64,000 nucleotides of DNA from a bacterium (GTDB lineage Bacteria; Myxococcota_A; UBA9160; UBA4427). The notes below the pieces were generated by a model. The model saw nothing but the letters and a program-made list of their open reading frames with translations. It did no database searches and was not told the DNA's origin. A program made the position numbers and the translations under genes. The stretch is taken from contig JANSYR010000013.1 of assembly GCA_024742285.1 (NCBI GenBank), forward strand, positions 1 to 64,000, in the 5' to 3' direction. This document shows positions 46,131-55,874 of this stretch, piece by piece. How positions within the stretch are numbered: the stretch's first letter is position 1; every line of letters begins with the position of its first letter.

Positions 46131-48227
46131 CTAGCAGCGGAAGGCCTCGCGGCGGGCGGCGCGGATCGACGCAGGGTCGGGAGAGAAGACGAGGCTGGCC
46201 CGCGGATCGCCGGGACCGCTCGCCTCGGCGAGATCGACGATCACCGCGTCGTTGCCGACGTGCTCGTAGATGCCTGCGCGCCAGCCGTCGTCGTCGGCGG
46301 GGCGATGGGTGAGTGCGAAGCCGTGTCGGTCGCCGGGCTGGAGGCCGAGCCGTTTTCGTACGCGGGGGAACGCGCGCTTGACGAGCCCGATCGCGACGAG
46401 GCCCATGGTCGGGCGGGCGTTGAACTCGACCGCTCCGCGTAGACGGGCGACGGGGTCGCCGTCCGACATCGGTTGGAGGTAACGGAACGCGTCGACCCCG
46501 CACGGGCCTGCGTATCCCGCCGCCCGGGCCCGGCTCGCGATCGCCGCGGCGTCGCCGCGCAGGGTCTCGTCGTCGACGTCCCCGGAGAAGACCCGTCCTC
46601 GGGAATCCACCTCTCCGAAGTGTCCGCGGTAGCCGCCGCTCGGACTCGTCCACATCTCGAGTGAGCCGAGGACGACGAGCGGGTGCTCCTCGCCTTCGGG
46701 CGGGACGAAGAGCGAGACCGAGAGGTCTTCCGTCCGGTCGAGCCAGGGCTCGAAGATCGCGCCCCCCCGCGCCGCCAGTCGCGGCAGCGCGCCGCCGAGC
46801 TTCTCCCGGTCGACGGTGCCCCGACCGCCGACACGTCCGCGTCCGCTGCTGCCGTGGCGGGGCTTGAGGGTGTATCGGGCTCCGGTCCATTCGGGCCACT
46901 CGGCGAGACGGGCCTCCAATCGGTCCGCCACGGTGTCCGCCGGCGCGAGGGCGTCGGCGTCGAGCACCTCGATCAGGGGCGCGAGGCTGCGATGGACGAG
47001 GCCGAGCGCTTCCGCCTGCTCCGCCGCGAAGGCCTTGTCGTGCAGTCGGTCGACGACGTCGGGCGCGCTCGTGGTCGCGGCGAGTCCGGGGCAGCGTTCG
47101 AATGCGTTCGTCGTCGCGAGCCAGGCGTGGGGACCCGGACCGTCGAGGAAGTCGAAGATCGCGCGCGAGGGCGGGGCGCCCAGCGCCTTCGGCCAGAGCG
47201 AGCGGACCTCCGGACCCGGCTTCGCCTCCGGTCCGAGCGCCAGCCGCGCTCGCCGCGGAAAGAGGAGCGCCCAGAGGTGCGCGGCGGTCCGGACGGGGGG
47301 CTGGTCGCGATAGGCGCGATCCGCGTCGCCTTCCTCGGCACCGAGATTCGGGAGGAGCTCGATCGGGGTCGTTTCGCGCTCCCCGACCCGGGCGTCGCGG
47401 ACGTGCTCGATCAGGGCCTCCGACAGGCCGGCCCGCTTCCGGGGGGCGGCTTCGAAGCGGCGTCCCTTCGCGCGCGCCGGCCCGAGCGGGAAGGGCACGG
47501 TCTCGAGGTAGTCGCGCAGGTCGGCGTCGCTCGCGTCTTCCCCACCCGAGAGTCGTCGCAGCCATCGAACGGCGAGCGCCACGTGTGCGACCTCGTCGTC
47601 GTGCACGACCTGGCAGATCGCCGCGCTCTCGTCGTCTCCGGCCTCTCGGAAGGCGTCACGATAGGTGAGAGTAAAGTCGAGGTTCGCCTGTTCGAGGGTC
47701 AGCCCAATGGCGGCGAGGAAGGCGCGCAGACCGGCGTCGGCGTCCGCGATCGCGGGGGCCTGCTGCCAGAAGTAGTCGGAGTGATCGCCGGTCGCGAAGG
47801 TCCCGCCGAGGGCCGCGAGGCGATCGAGGTAGAGGCGGCAGTGGCGCTGCTCGTCGGTCAGGGCCGAGACGAGTCCACGCCGGAGCTCCGCGGGTGCGTC
47901 CGGCCAGCGAAGCAGCGCCCACGCGAAGTACTCGACCGCCTGGAGCTCGTGGTGGGCGAAGCGCGACAGGCATTCCTTTCGCGCCTCGGCCTCGCCCAGG
48001 GCGGACGGGGCCGGAAGCGCGCCGCCGCCGGGGCCCATCGCCAGGGCCGCATCGCGGGCGGGGCGTTCGATGTCGACGATCGGCGCGGCCGGCGTGTCGG
48101 GCAGGGGGCTCCCATCCGGTCCGGTCGGCGGCCGGAGCTTGGTCGCGAGGTCGCCACACGTAAGGACCGCGAGGCAGAACGCCTCGAGGGTCTCGGGCGG
48201 GGGAGGCGCAAGCGAATCCGAGGACAT
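46131..48227 (-). CDS. ferritin-like (DUF455-type) domain fused to ATP-grasp-like domain
   Basis: A 698-aa protein I can only classify by parts. Residues 80-225 form a four-helix diiron bundle with HHELQAVEYFAW (92-103), DEQRH (125-129) and DEVAH (211-215), the ExxH pattern of MiaE/DUF455-type oxidases. Residues 430-690 look like an ATP-grasp ligase: YTLKPRHGSSGRGRVGG for the phosphate loop, then a late AVEFNARPTMG metal-binding strand. The fusion suggests an oxygen-activated hydroxylation coupled to an amide or ester bond. It is divergent from the kstR-like gene, and the KstR-type box lies in their 111-bp shared spacer. Confidence 0.72.
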   Translation of the reverse strand: MSSDSLAPPPPETLEAFCLAVLTCGDLATKLRPPTGPDGSPLPDTPAAPIVDIERPARDAALAMGPGGGALPAPSALGEAEARKECLSRFAHHELQAVEYFAWALLRWPDAPAELRRGLVSALTDEQRHCRLYLDRLAALGGTFATGDHSDYFWQQAPAIADADAGLRAFLAAIGLTLEQANLDFTLTYRDAFREAGDDESAAICQVVHDDEVAHVALAVRWLRRLSGGEDASDADLRDYLETVPFPLGPARAKGRRFEAAPRKRAGLSEALIEHVRDARVGERETTPIELLPNLGAEEGDADRAYRDQPPVRTAAHLWALLFPRRARLALGPEAKPGPEVRSLWPKALGAPPSRAIFDFLDGPGPHAWLATTNAFERCPGLAATTSAPDVVDRLHDKAFAAEQAEALGLVHRSLAPLIEVLDADALAPADTVADRLEARLAEWPEWTGARYTLKPRHGSSGRGRVGGRGTVDREKLGGALPRLAARGGAIFEPWLDRTEDLSVSLFVPPEGEEHPLVVLGSLEMWTSPSGGYRGHFGEVDSRGRVFSGDVDDETLRGDAAAIASRARAAGYAGPCGVDAFRYLQPMSDGDPVARLRGAVEFNARPTMGLVAIGLVKRAFPRVRKRLGLQPGDRHGFALTHRPADDDGWRAGIYEHVGNDAVIVDLAEASGPGDPRASLVFSPDPASIRAARREAFRC

Positions 48228-48314
48228 GGGGGCGCAGGGTACGCCATCCCTGCGAGGAGGCCGCATGGCGCTCGCCTGCGGGGGAGGGCGATTCGCGTCG
48301 CTTTCGGGGCGAAG

Positions 48315-48328
48315 TGAAACGTGTTTCA
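48315..48328. promoter_or_regulatory. KstR-type operator, exact consensus match
   Basis: TGAAACGTGTTTCA fits TnnAACnnGTTnnA at every defined position and is a near-perfect palindrome with AAC and GTT in the inner arms. It ends 10 bp before the preferred ATG of the kstR-like gene, so autorepression is likely. It also lies 88 bp upstream of the divergent ferritin-like/ATP-grasp gene. Confidence 0.7.
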
Positions 48329-48338
48329 ATCTCGGGCC

Positions 48339-48956
48339 ATGGCCGCCGAATCCCCCGCTGATCCGCTCGTCGAGGAGCGCGCGCTCCGGATCATCGAGAC
48401 GACGATCGATCTGGCCGAGCAGGGCGGCTTCGAGGCGGTCCGACTCCGCGACGTGGCGAGTCACGCCGGCGTGGCCATGGGGACGCTCTATCGGCGTTTC
48501 CACAGCAAGGAGGACCTGCTGGTCGCGGCGCTCGAGCACGAGACCCGCGCGATGGCGGATCGGGTCTTCGATCGACCGCCGAAGGGCGAGACGCCCGCCG
48601 AGCGAGTCGTCGCGTTCTTCGTGATGGCGACCCGTGGCAACCTGCGGCGGCCGAATCTCACGCGCGCGATGTTTCGAGCCTCGGCGGCGGGAGAGCCGGC
48701 CCTCGCGCAGAAGGTCGGGATCTTCCACGATCTGATGCTGCGGATGGTCGTCGGTGCCCTGCGCGGTGAGCCGATCCCGGCAGTCGGACCGGCGGAGATC
48801 GACGAGCGCGAACGCCTCCTCGGCGAGGTGCTCAACCAGATCTGGTTCGCCGTGATGATCAACTGGTCGAGTGGGCGGGAGAGCCAGGCCTCGATCAACG
48901 AACGCATGCGCGCGTCGGTGGACCTCGTTCTGGACGGCGCGAACCGGAGTTCCTAA
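48339..48956 (+). CDS. kstR: TetR-family repressor, KstR-like
   Basis: A 205-aa TetR protein. The DNA-binding domain GGFEAVRLRDVASHAGVAMGTLYRRFHSKEDLLVAAL (about 29-65) has the same layout as mycobacterial KstR (GGYEAVQMRAVADRADVAVGTLYRYF), here cited in short matched parts. The C-terminal end QIWFAVMINWSSGRESQ corresponds to the KstR segment DVWLSNLLAWLTRRAS. KstR senses 3-oxo-4-cholestenoyl-CoA. The start is ATG 48339; a GTG at 48321 lies inside the operator. It is followed after 72 bp by fadA5. A different TetR of lipid catabolism is the alternative, but operator and neighbours favour KstR. Confidence 0.75.
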   Translation: MAAESPADPLVEERALRIIETTIDLAEQGGFEAVRLRDVASHAGVAMGTLYRRFHSKEDLLVAALEHETRAMADRVFDRPPKGETPAERVVAFFVMATRGNLRRPNLTRAMFRASAAGEPALAQKVGIFHDLMLRMVVGALRGEPIPAVGPAEIDERERLLGEVLNQIWFAVMINWSSGRESQASINERMRASVDLVLDGANRSS

Positions 48957-50207
<1,251 letters not shown>

Positions 50208-50246
50208 AGAGCCTTCTTCCTTCGGCCGCTCAAGGCTCAAGGCTGC

Positions 50247-50286
50247 AGCTCAGGGCTGCCATCGAGAGCTCAGGGCTGCCATCGAG
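50247..50286. repeat. 20-nt perfect tandem duplication
   Basis: AGCTCAGGGCTGCCATCGAG occurs twice without a gap (50247-50266 and 50267-50286) between fadA5 and the SDR gene. Shorter CAAGGCT repeats precede it. Confidence 0.8.
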
Positions 50287-50335
50287 CGCCTGTCTACCTC
50301 AGGCAGCGGCCCGGACGAATTCAGGAGATAGAACC

Positions 50336-51262
50336 ATGGGTGAACTGGACGGAAAGGTCGCCGTCGTCACGGGCGCCGGGCGGGGCCTCGGTCGCGCGCA
50401 TGCCCTCGAACTCGCCAGGCAGGGCGCGAAGGTCGTCGTGAACGACCTCGGCGTCGCCGCGGACGGATCGGGTCGGGACGAATCGGCCGGTCAGGGCGTC
50501 GTCGATGAGATCAAGTCCGCGGGCGGCGAGGCCGTCGCGCACTTCGGGGACGTCGCGGACTGGGATCAGTCGAAGTCGATGATCACGACGGCAGTCGAGA
50601 CCTTCGGTGACTTCAACATCCTCGTGTCGAACGCGGGCTTCTGCCGCGACAAGATGATCTTCTCGATGGAGGAGGATCAGTTCGACAGCGTGCTGCGCGT
50701 CCACCTGAAGGGCCACTTCTGCGGCATCCGACACGCCGCCGAGTACTTCCGGAACAAGGGCAAGGCGGAGGGGCAGGTCTACGGACGCATCCTCTCGACC
50801 GCCTCCGAGGCGGCGTTCTTCGCGGACCCGGGCCAGCCGAACTACTCGGCAGCCAAGAGCGGGATCATCACGATCACCAACGGCGCAGCGACGGCACTCG
50901 CGAAGTACGGCGTGACGGCGAATACGTTCATGCCGCGGGCACGCACGGCGATGACGATGGTCGGGCAGACCGCACAGTTCTTCGAGAAGCCCGAGGAGGG
51001 CTTCGACATGTTCGCGCCGGAGAACGTCTCGCCCTTCGTGGCCTGGTTGGCCTCGCCGTCGGCGCAGAACGTGTCGGGGAACGTCTTCATCGTCTGGGGC
51101 AAGGACATCACGGTGATGGAGCCGCCGAAGCACGGGGTGACGTCCCATGCCTCCGACGAGGACGCCGGCTGGACCTTCGAGGACGTGAAGGCGCAGATGA
51201 CGAAGGTCTTCGAGGGCAAGGAGCCCGTGAAGGACAGCTTCATCCCGCCGGCGGTCTTCTAG
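50336..51262 (+). CDS. SDR oxidoreductase, MFE-2/17-beta-HSD4-like
   Basis: A 308-aa short-chain dehydrogenase with TGAGRGLG (12-19), SNAG (98-101) and the active-site Tyr170/Lys174 in YSAAKSG. Like the SDR at 3.4 kb it has the NDLGV strand of multifunctional enzyme 2 and a C-terminal extension, but it is a distinct paralog. In a FadA5 context it would oxidise the 3-hydroxyacyl-CoA of the sterol side chain, the step just before thiolysis. An AGGAG site lies 9 bp before ATG. Confidence 0.85.
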   Translation: MGELDGKVAVVTGAGRGLGRAHALELARQGAKVVVNDLGVAADGSGRDESAGQGVVDEIKSAGGEAVAHFGDVADWDQSKSMITTAVETFGDFNILVSNAGFCRDKMIFSMEEDQFDSVLRVHLKGHFCGIRHAAEYFRNKGKAEGQVYGRILSTASEAAFFADPGQPNYSAAKSGIITITNGAATALAKYGVTANTFMPRARTAMTMVGQTAQFFEKPEEGFDMFAPENVSPFVAWLASPSAQNVSGNVFIVWGKDITVMEPPKHGVTSHASDEDAGWTFEDVKAQMTKVFEGKEPVKDSFIPPAVF

Positions 51263-51316
51263 GCCTCGCGCACGAGAGGGCCTGGCGACAGCCGCGCCGA
51301 TCCGGGAGGGGATGCG

Positions 51317-52171
51317 ATGACCGAGTACAAGACCTGGCAGATCGGGGACGTGAAGGTCACCCGCGTCCTCGAGCAGGAAGCACCCCTTCCGCCGGAGGCG
51401 TTGATCGCGAACATCGACGCCGACCGGCTCAAGGAGCACGAGAGCTGGCTCAAGCCGGACTTCATGAACGAAGAGGGCCAGATCGTGCTCTCGATCCATG
51501 CCCTGATCGTCGAGTCCGCGGGCAAGACGATCGTGGTCGATACCTGCATGGGCAACGATCGTCCGCTCCCGATGGAAATGGGTCCGCTCCAGACCCGCTT
51601 CCTCGAGGATCTCGAGGGGGTCGTGAAGCGCGAACAGGTCGACTACGTGATGTGCACGCACCTCCACTTCGACCACGTCGGCTGGAACACGATGAAGGTC
51701 GGGGACGAATTCGTTCCGACCTTCCCGAACGCGAAGTATCTCTTCGCGAAGGACGAGTACGACCACTGGATCGGCGGTCCCGAGGACGAGAACATCGATC
51801 TCCGCTACGGCGTCCAGCCGGTCCTCGATGCGGGTCTGCACGAGCTCGTTCCCGACGACCATGCGATTACCGACGAAGTGAAGCTCGAATCGACGCCGGG
51901 CCACACGCCCGGGCACGTGAGCGTGACGATCGAGTCGCAGGGCGCGCGCGCGGTGATCACCGGCGACATGGTCCACCATCCGGTCCAGCTGGCGGAGCCC
52001 CATTGGGGCAGTCATCCGGACGCGCAGCCCGAGCGGGCGGTCGAGACGCGTCGGGAGTTCGTCGCGCGCTACGGCGACTCGGACGTGCTCGTGATCGGCA
52101 CCCACTTCTCGGGCCCGACGTCAGGGCGCATCAAGAAGGTCGGGAACAGTTGCCGCCTCGAGTCCGCCTGA
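51317..52171 (+). CDS. MBL-fold metallo-hydrolase
   Basis: A 284-aa metallo-beta-lactamase-fold hydrolase with the zinc motif THLHFDHVGW (114-123; His115, His117, Asp119, His120), a second PGHTPGH site and GTHF near the end. Lactonases and thioesterases share this form. It lies 54 bp after the SDR on the same strand and may hydrolyse a lactone or CoA thioester of a steroid intermediate. That role is inference from context. Confidence 0.85.
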   Translation: MTEYKTWQIGDVKVTRVLEQEAPLPPEALIANIDADRLKEHESWLKPDFMNEEGQIVLSIHALIVESAGKTIVVDTCMGNDRPLPMEMGPLQTRFLEDLEGVVKREQVDYVMCTHLHFDHVGWNTMKVGDEFVPTFPNAKYLFAKDEYDHWIGGPEDENIDLRYGVQPVLDAGLHELVPDDHAITDEVKLESTPGHTPGHVSVTIESQGARAVITGDMVHHPVQLAEPHWGSHPDAQPERAVETRREFVARYGDSDVLVIGTHFSGPTSGRIKKVGNSCRLESA

Positions 52172-52187
52172 GTCCCGCCCGTCGCGA

Positions 52188-53018
52188 CTAGCGCTCCGCC
52201 GCCTCGGCCTCGCCGTCGGCGCGGATGCCCTCGAAGCGTGCCTGGGTGAGCGGGAGGGCGATCTCGGGATGGGTCAGGATCGTCAGGCGGTTCGCCTTGA
52301 TGCCGCGAACCACGATCGGCCCGACGTCTTCCGGAGCCATCGCCTGGGCCGCCATCTCGGCGGGCATCGGCGGCGGCGCTTCGCTCGGTCCTCCGAACCG
52401 ATCCGGGCGATTGCGGGCGGAGGTCTGCGAGAGGTCGGTCGCGATCAGTCCGGGGCAGAGGACCGATACGCCGATGTTCTCGTTCGTCAGCTCACCGCGC
52501 AGGATCTCGGAGTAGCCGTTGCAGGCGTACTTCGAAGCGGTGTAGACGCCCACCTCGAGGTCGTGGATCGCCACGAGGCCCGCCGTCGACGAGGTGTTCA
52601 CGATATGGCCGCCTCGGCCGTGGGCGCGCATCTGGGGAAGAAAGGCCTGGACGCAGTTCACGACCCCGAAGAGATTCACCTCGAACACGAAGCGCCAGTC
52701 GCTGTCGCGCATGTCGGTGATCCGTCCCTGCGGAAGGACGACGCCCGCGTTGTTCGAGAGGACGTGCACCGGACCGAGCGCGTGCGTCACTTCGCGTGCG
52801 GCGGCATTCAGATAGTCCGTGTTGGTCACGTCGGCGCGGAGTCCCACGGCGCGCACGCCCTGTGCGCGGATCTCGTCCGCCACCGATTCCGCCGCATGCT
52901 CCTCGATGTCGAGGACCGCGACGTCCATGCCTTCGCGCGCGAGGGCGAGGGCGATTCCGCGCCCGATCCCCTGGCCACCTCCGACCACGACGGCGTTCTT
53001 CCCGGCGAGCTCCTCCAT
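52188..53018 (-). CDS. SDR oxidoreductase with KstR-type box upstream
   Basis: A 276-aa SDR with VGGGQGIG (12-19), NNAG (89-92) and active-site Tyr159/Lys163 in VYTASKYACNG. The start has GGGAGG 5 bp before ATG 53018. A KstR-type operator lies 15 bp upstream of the start codon. The fold resembles generic 3-hydroxysteroid or 3-hydroxyacyl dehydrogenases; the substrate is unknown. It is convergent with the MBL gene and divergent from the ferredoxin gene. Confidence 0.85.
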   Translation of the reverse strand: MEELAGKNAVVVGGGQGIGRGIALALAREGMDVAVLDIEEHAAESVADEIRAQGVRAVGLRADVTNTDYLNAAAREVTHALGPVHVLSNNAGVVLPQGRITDMRDSDWRFVFEVNLFGVVNCVQAFLPQMRAHGRGGHIVNTSSTAGLVAIHDLEVGVYTASKYACNGYSEILRGELTNENIGVSVLCPGLIATDLSQTSARNRPDRFGGPSEAPPPMPAEMAAQAMAPEDVGPIVVRGIKANRLTILTHPEIALPLTQARFEGIRADGEAEAAER

Positions 53019-53032
53019 CGATCCTCCCTCGT

Positions 53033-53046
53033 TGGAACACGTTCTA
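53033..53046. promoter_or_regulatory. second KstR-type operator
   Basis: TGGAACACGTTCTA matches TnnAACnnGTTnnA exactly and is nearly palindromic. It lies in the 205-bp divergent spacer between an SDR gene and a P450-type ferredoxin gene. It overlaps the SDR promoter zone. Confidence 0.65.
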
Positions 53047-53132
53047 GGGGCCGAGCATCGCGCCTCGCTCACACGCGGGCAACTCGCCGACCCGGTCCTC
53101 CGCGGGGCTGGAAATGCCCGGAACGAATGGGG

Positions 53133-53138
53133 TAGTCT
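53133..53138 (+). promoter_or_regulatory. putative -10 element (TAGTCT) of the ferredoxin gene
   Basis: TAGTCT lies 91 bp upstream of the ferredoxin start. An AGGAGAG ribosome site is close to the ATG. Confidence 0.25.
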
Positions 53139-53223
53139 CGAAAGGCTTCCTCGAACGGGAAGCGTTGAGTCCGAATTCGAATGCGGGTCGCGTCCCGGAA
53201 CGGGGCCGCCCAGGAGAGAACAC

Positions 53224-53415
53224 ATGAAGGCTGTTGTGGACTACGACCTCTGCGAGGCGAACGCGCTGTGCATGGAGGCCTGTCCCGAAGTGTTCCGCGT
53301 GGAGGAAGACGACACGCTGACCGTGCTGATGGAGGAGATCCCGGAAGATCTCCGTGCCAAGATGCAGGACGCCGAGCGGCTCTGCCCGCGACAGGCGATC
53401 CGTATCGAGGGATGA
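53224..53415 (+). CDS. [3Fe-4S] ferredoxin, P450-type
   Basis: A 63-aa ferredoxin with Cys10, Cys16 and Cys20 in DLCEANALCMEACPEVF and a final Cys in LCPRQAI. The first two cysteines are separated by five residues, the one-cluster [3Fe-4S] form that serves as redox partner of bacterial cytochromes P450. In mycobacterial sterol loci such ferredoxins feed CYP125/CYP142, which start side-chain degradation. No P450 gene lies in the window. A KstR-type operator lies 178 bp upstream. Confidence 0.9.
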   Translation: MKAVVDYDLCEANALCMEACPEVFRVEEDDTLTVLMEEIPEDLRAKMQDAERLCPRQAIRIEG

Positions 53416-53424
53416 TTTCATTTT

Positions 53425-53443
53425 TCGAGGCCTGCGGCCTCGA
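53425..53443. repeat. hairpin after the ferredoxin gene
   Basis: A perfect 8-bp stem TCGAGGCC-tgc-GGCCTCGA lies 10 bp beyond the ferredoxin stop. The T run lies before the stem on the plus strand, so it is not a standard terminator. Confidence 0.4.
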
Positions 53444-53520
53444 GGACAGGCCGGCTCTGCCAGCAGATCAGTCGCCGAAGCGCGGCTAGCTCTGGTTGGG
53501 CGAGAGCCGACGCACGCGGC

Positions 53521-53550
53521 GAGGGCGCACGATGTTGATCGTGCGCCCTC
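53521..53550. terminator. strong bidirectional terminator hairpin
   Basis: A perfect 13-bp stem (53521-53533 with 53538-53550) closes on the loop GTTG between the convergent ferredoxin and SDR genes. It is the strongest hairpin of this region. Confidence 0.65.
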
Positions 53551-53568
53551 GTTGCGTCTGGGGCCGAC

Positions 53569-54324
53569 CTAGCCGATCAGGGCCTGGCCGCCGTCGAGGG
53601 CGATGGACTGGCCGTTCACGTAGGCGCAGGCGTCGCTGCAGAGGGTGGCCACGAAGCGGCCGATGTCCTCTTCGAGCTCGCCGACGCGTCGCATCGGAAT
53701 CGTCTGGAAGTAGGCCTCGGCCTCTTCCGGAGCGTTCTCGATCCAGCCGGCGAGACCCGGGCTCGCCGCGAGGGGCAGGATCACGTTCGTACGGATCCCG
53801 TCGACCGCCCACTCACAGGCCGCCGCGCGGGTCAGGCTTCGGACCGCTTCCTTGACCGCGGCGTAGCAGCCGTAGTTGGCCATGTCCCACCGCTTCGCGG
53901 CTGCGGTCCCGAGGTTCACGATCGAGCCGCCGCCCGCGAGGTGCGGGCGACAGAGCTTCATCAGGCGGAACGTCGCGAGCGGGCCGCTCTCCCAGCCGGC
54001 GGTGAAGACTTCGTCGGAGACCGCGTCGAGCGGGCCGAGCGGCACCTCCTGGGCGTTGTTCACCAGGATGTCGATCGTGCCGAGCTGCGCGACGACCTCG
54101 TCGACCATCGCGGCGAGGGAGGCTTCGTCCTTCACGTCGCAGGTGAAGGCCTGCGCGCGACCGCCGCGCTCGGTGATCTGCTTGCAGGTGTCGTCGAGCT
54201 TCGAGGCCGTGCGCCCGCTGACGGCGATCGCGGCGCCTTCCGCCGCGAGGGCGAAGGCGATGCCCTGGCCGACGCCCTGTCCCGCGCCCGTGATCAGCGC
54301 GACCTTTCCGTCCAACTGTCCCAT
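53569..54324 (-). CDS. SDR oxidoreductase
   Basis: A 251-aa classic SDR with TGAGQGVG (12-19) and Tyr154/Lys158 in YGCYAAVKEA. The strand-4 motif is NNAQ (89-92) instead of NNAG, and the usual catalytic Ser position is NLGTAAAK, which lacks serine. Activity may therefore be altered. It lies downstream of, and on the same strand as, the DUF427 and enoyl-CoA hydratase genes (spacers 30 and 39 bp), forming a three-gene unit. Confidence 0.85.
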   Translation of the reverse strand: MGQLDGKVALITGAGQGVGQGIAFALAAEGAAIAVSGRTASKLDDTCKQITERGGRAQAFTCDVKDEASLAAMVDEVVAQLGTIDILVNNAQEVPLGPLDAVSDEVFTAGWESGPLATFRLMKLCRPHLAGGGSIVNLGTAAAKRWDMANYGCYAAVKEAVRSLTRAAACEWAVDGIRTNVILPLAASPGLAGWIENAPEEAEAYFQTIPMRRVGELEEDIGRFVATLCSDACAYVNGQSIALDGGQALIG

Positions 54325-54354
54325 GATCTTTCTCCTGTCGTCGCTCGGATTCGT

Positions 54355-54738
54355 TCAGTCGCCGAGGGGCTCGACGATGGCACGATCCACGTAGAATGCG
54401 AGATGGTCGCGAATCGCCTCCATCTGGTCGAAGGGGTCCTCGTAGCTCCACGCGACCTGCTCGACGCGCGCGTCGTCGTCCGGGGACCCGAAATCGAAGT
54501 AGCTCGCATCGCCCTTGAACGGACAATGGGTCGAGTGCGTGACGCGTTCCAGGACCGCCATCCGCACGTCCTCGCGCGGCACGTACACGACCGGCGGATA
54601 CGCGCCTTCGAGCAGGGTGAGGCCGCGGCGGGTCTCTGCGACGAGGGTCTCGCCCACTCGGACGCGGACCGCTGCGGGGCTGTCCTCGAAGCGGAGCACG
54701 TGCTCGGGGTGGCGGTCGTAGGCTTCGGATCGGGCCAT
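54355..54738 (-). CDS. DUF427 domain protein
   Basis: A 127-aa protein with the DUF427 signature THCPFKGDASYFD and strands around YPPVVYVPREDV. The family is a small beta fold of unknown function common in actinobacteria and proteobacteria. It sits between an SDR gene and an enoyl-CoA hydratase gene and is probably cotranscribed. No catalytic residues can be assigned. Confidence 0.88.
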   Translation of the reverse strand: MARSEAYDRHPEHVLRFEDSPAAVRVRVGETLVAETRRGLTLLEGAYPPVVYVPREDVRMAVLERVTHSTHCPFKGDASYFDFGSPDDDARVEQVAWSYEDPFDQMEAIRDHLAFYVDRAIVEPLGD

Positions 54739-54777
54739 GGCTGGGATCGGCTCCTCGTCTCGGGGAAGGGCCCCGGA

Positions 54778-55617
54778 TCAGTCCTCTCCGAGCGTTTCGC
54801 AGGCAGCGGCGAGGGTGCGCTCGCCCTCGCGCGTCTGGACGCCGCGGTCGAGGAAGCGTTGCATCCGCGGAACGCGCTCGGAGCGCGGATCGCTCATCAG
54901 GCCGTCGAACGCGCGCTGCTCCGTCAGCAGGTCGCGCTCGATGTCGGCGTCGGCGATCGCCTGGATCGTTCGCTTCGTCTCCTGGATCGTGTGGGCAGGG
55001 AAGCTCGCGATCCGTCGCGCGAGGCGGTCGACGAAGGGACCGAGCGCGTCGGCCGGGAGGGCTCGGTTGATCCATCCGTAGCCTTCGGCTTCGACGGCGG
55101 AGAAGTCGTCGCCGCCGAGAATGATCTCGGCCGCGCGCGCACGACCGACCAGGCGCGTGAGCCGGGCCGTTCCGCCGGCGCCCGGGAGGATGCCGAGGGG
55201 AACTTCCGGTTGCGCGAAGACCGCGCGGTCGATCGCCGCGAACCGCATGTCGCAGGCGAGGGTGACTTCGCTGCCGCCGCCGCGAGCGAAGCCCTCGATC
55301 CGGGCGATCGTGACCTGGGGAAGCTTCCGCCAGCGCTCGAGGATCTGGTGCGTGAAGGGGAGCGCGTCGACGGGCGGCGTGGGCTCGGGGGGAACCTGCG
55401 CGATCGTCTCGACGTCGCCGTGAGCGATGAAGAAGTCCGGGTCCGCGCTCGACAGGACGACGACGCGGCTTTCTGCGTCCTGCTCGAGGCGCTCCACGGT
55501 CGTGAAGAGCGCGCCCATCAGCTCGGCGCCGAGCAGATTCATCGGCGGGTGGTCCAGGATCACGCTCGCGACGCCGCCCTCGGTTTCGATGCGGATCGGG
55601 GAGGCGGGGTCGCTCAT
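54778..55617 (-). CDS. enoyl-CoA hydratase/isomerase family protein
   Basis: A 279-aa crotonase-fold protein. ADPDFFIAHGDVE forms the first oxyanion region and EGFARGGGSEVTLACDMRFA the second; QPEVPLGILPGAGGTARL has the Glu/Gly site common to hydratases. It would hydrate or isomerise an enoyl-CoA. The start ATG 55617 is the best available; the upstream frame is not conserved. First gene of the three-gene unit with DUF427 and an SDR. Confidence 0.85.
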   Translation of the reverse strand: MSDPASPIRIETEGGVASVILDHPPMNLLGAELMGALFTTVERLEQDAESRVVVLSSADPDFFIAHGDVETIAQVPPEPTPPVDALPFTHQILERWRKLPQVTIARIEGFARGGGSEVTLACDMRFAAIDRAVFAQPEVPLGILPGAGGTARLTRLVGRARAAEIILGGDDFSAVEAEGYGWINRALPADALGPFVDRLARRIASFPAHTIQETKRTIQAIADADIERDLLTEQRAFDGLMSDPRSERVPRMQRFLDRGVQTREGERTLAAACETLGED

Positions 55618-55874
55618 CGGGTCTCCAGGGCGGTTCGGCCGCCGGGTCGCCGAGTCTAGTGGGCGTGGGGGGGCGGACAAGCGGGCCTTCGCGCGCGGCA
55701 AGAGGGGCTTTGCCCGCGCACCCTCCAGTCTCTACCGTGCCGGTAACGACTCGAATTCGCGCGTCTTTCGAGCGCCTCGGCCTCAGCAACCCGAAGTTCG
55801 TGCGCAGTCCTCAAGCTATGTCCGCGGATTTCCGATGAAAGTGGGGACGGCCATTGTCTGGCCAGGAGAACGCC

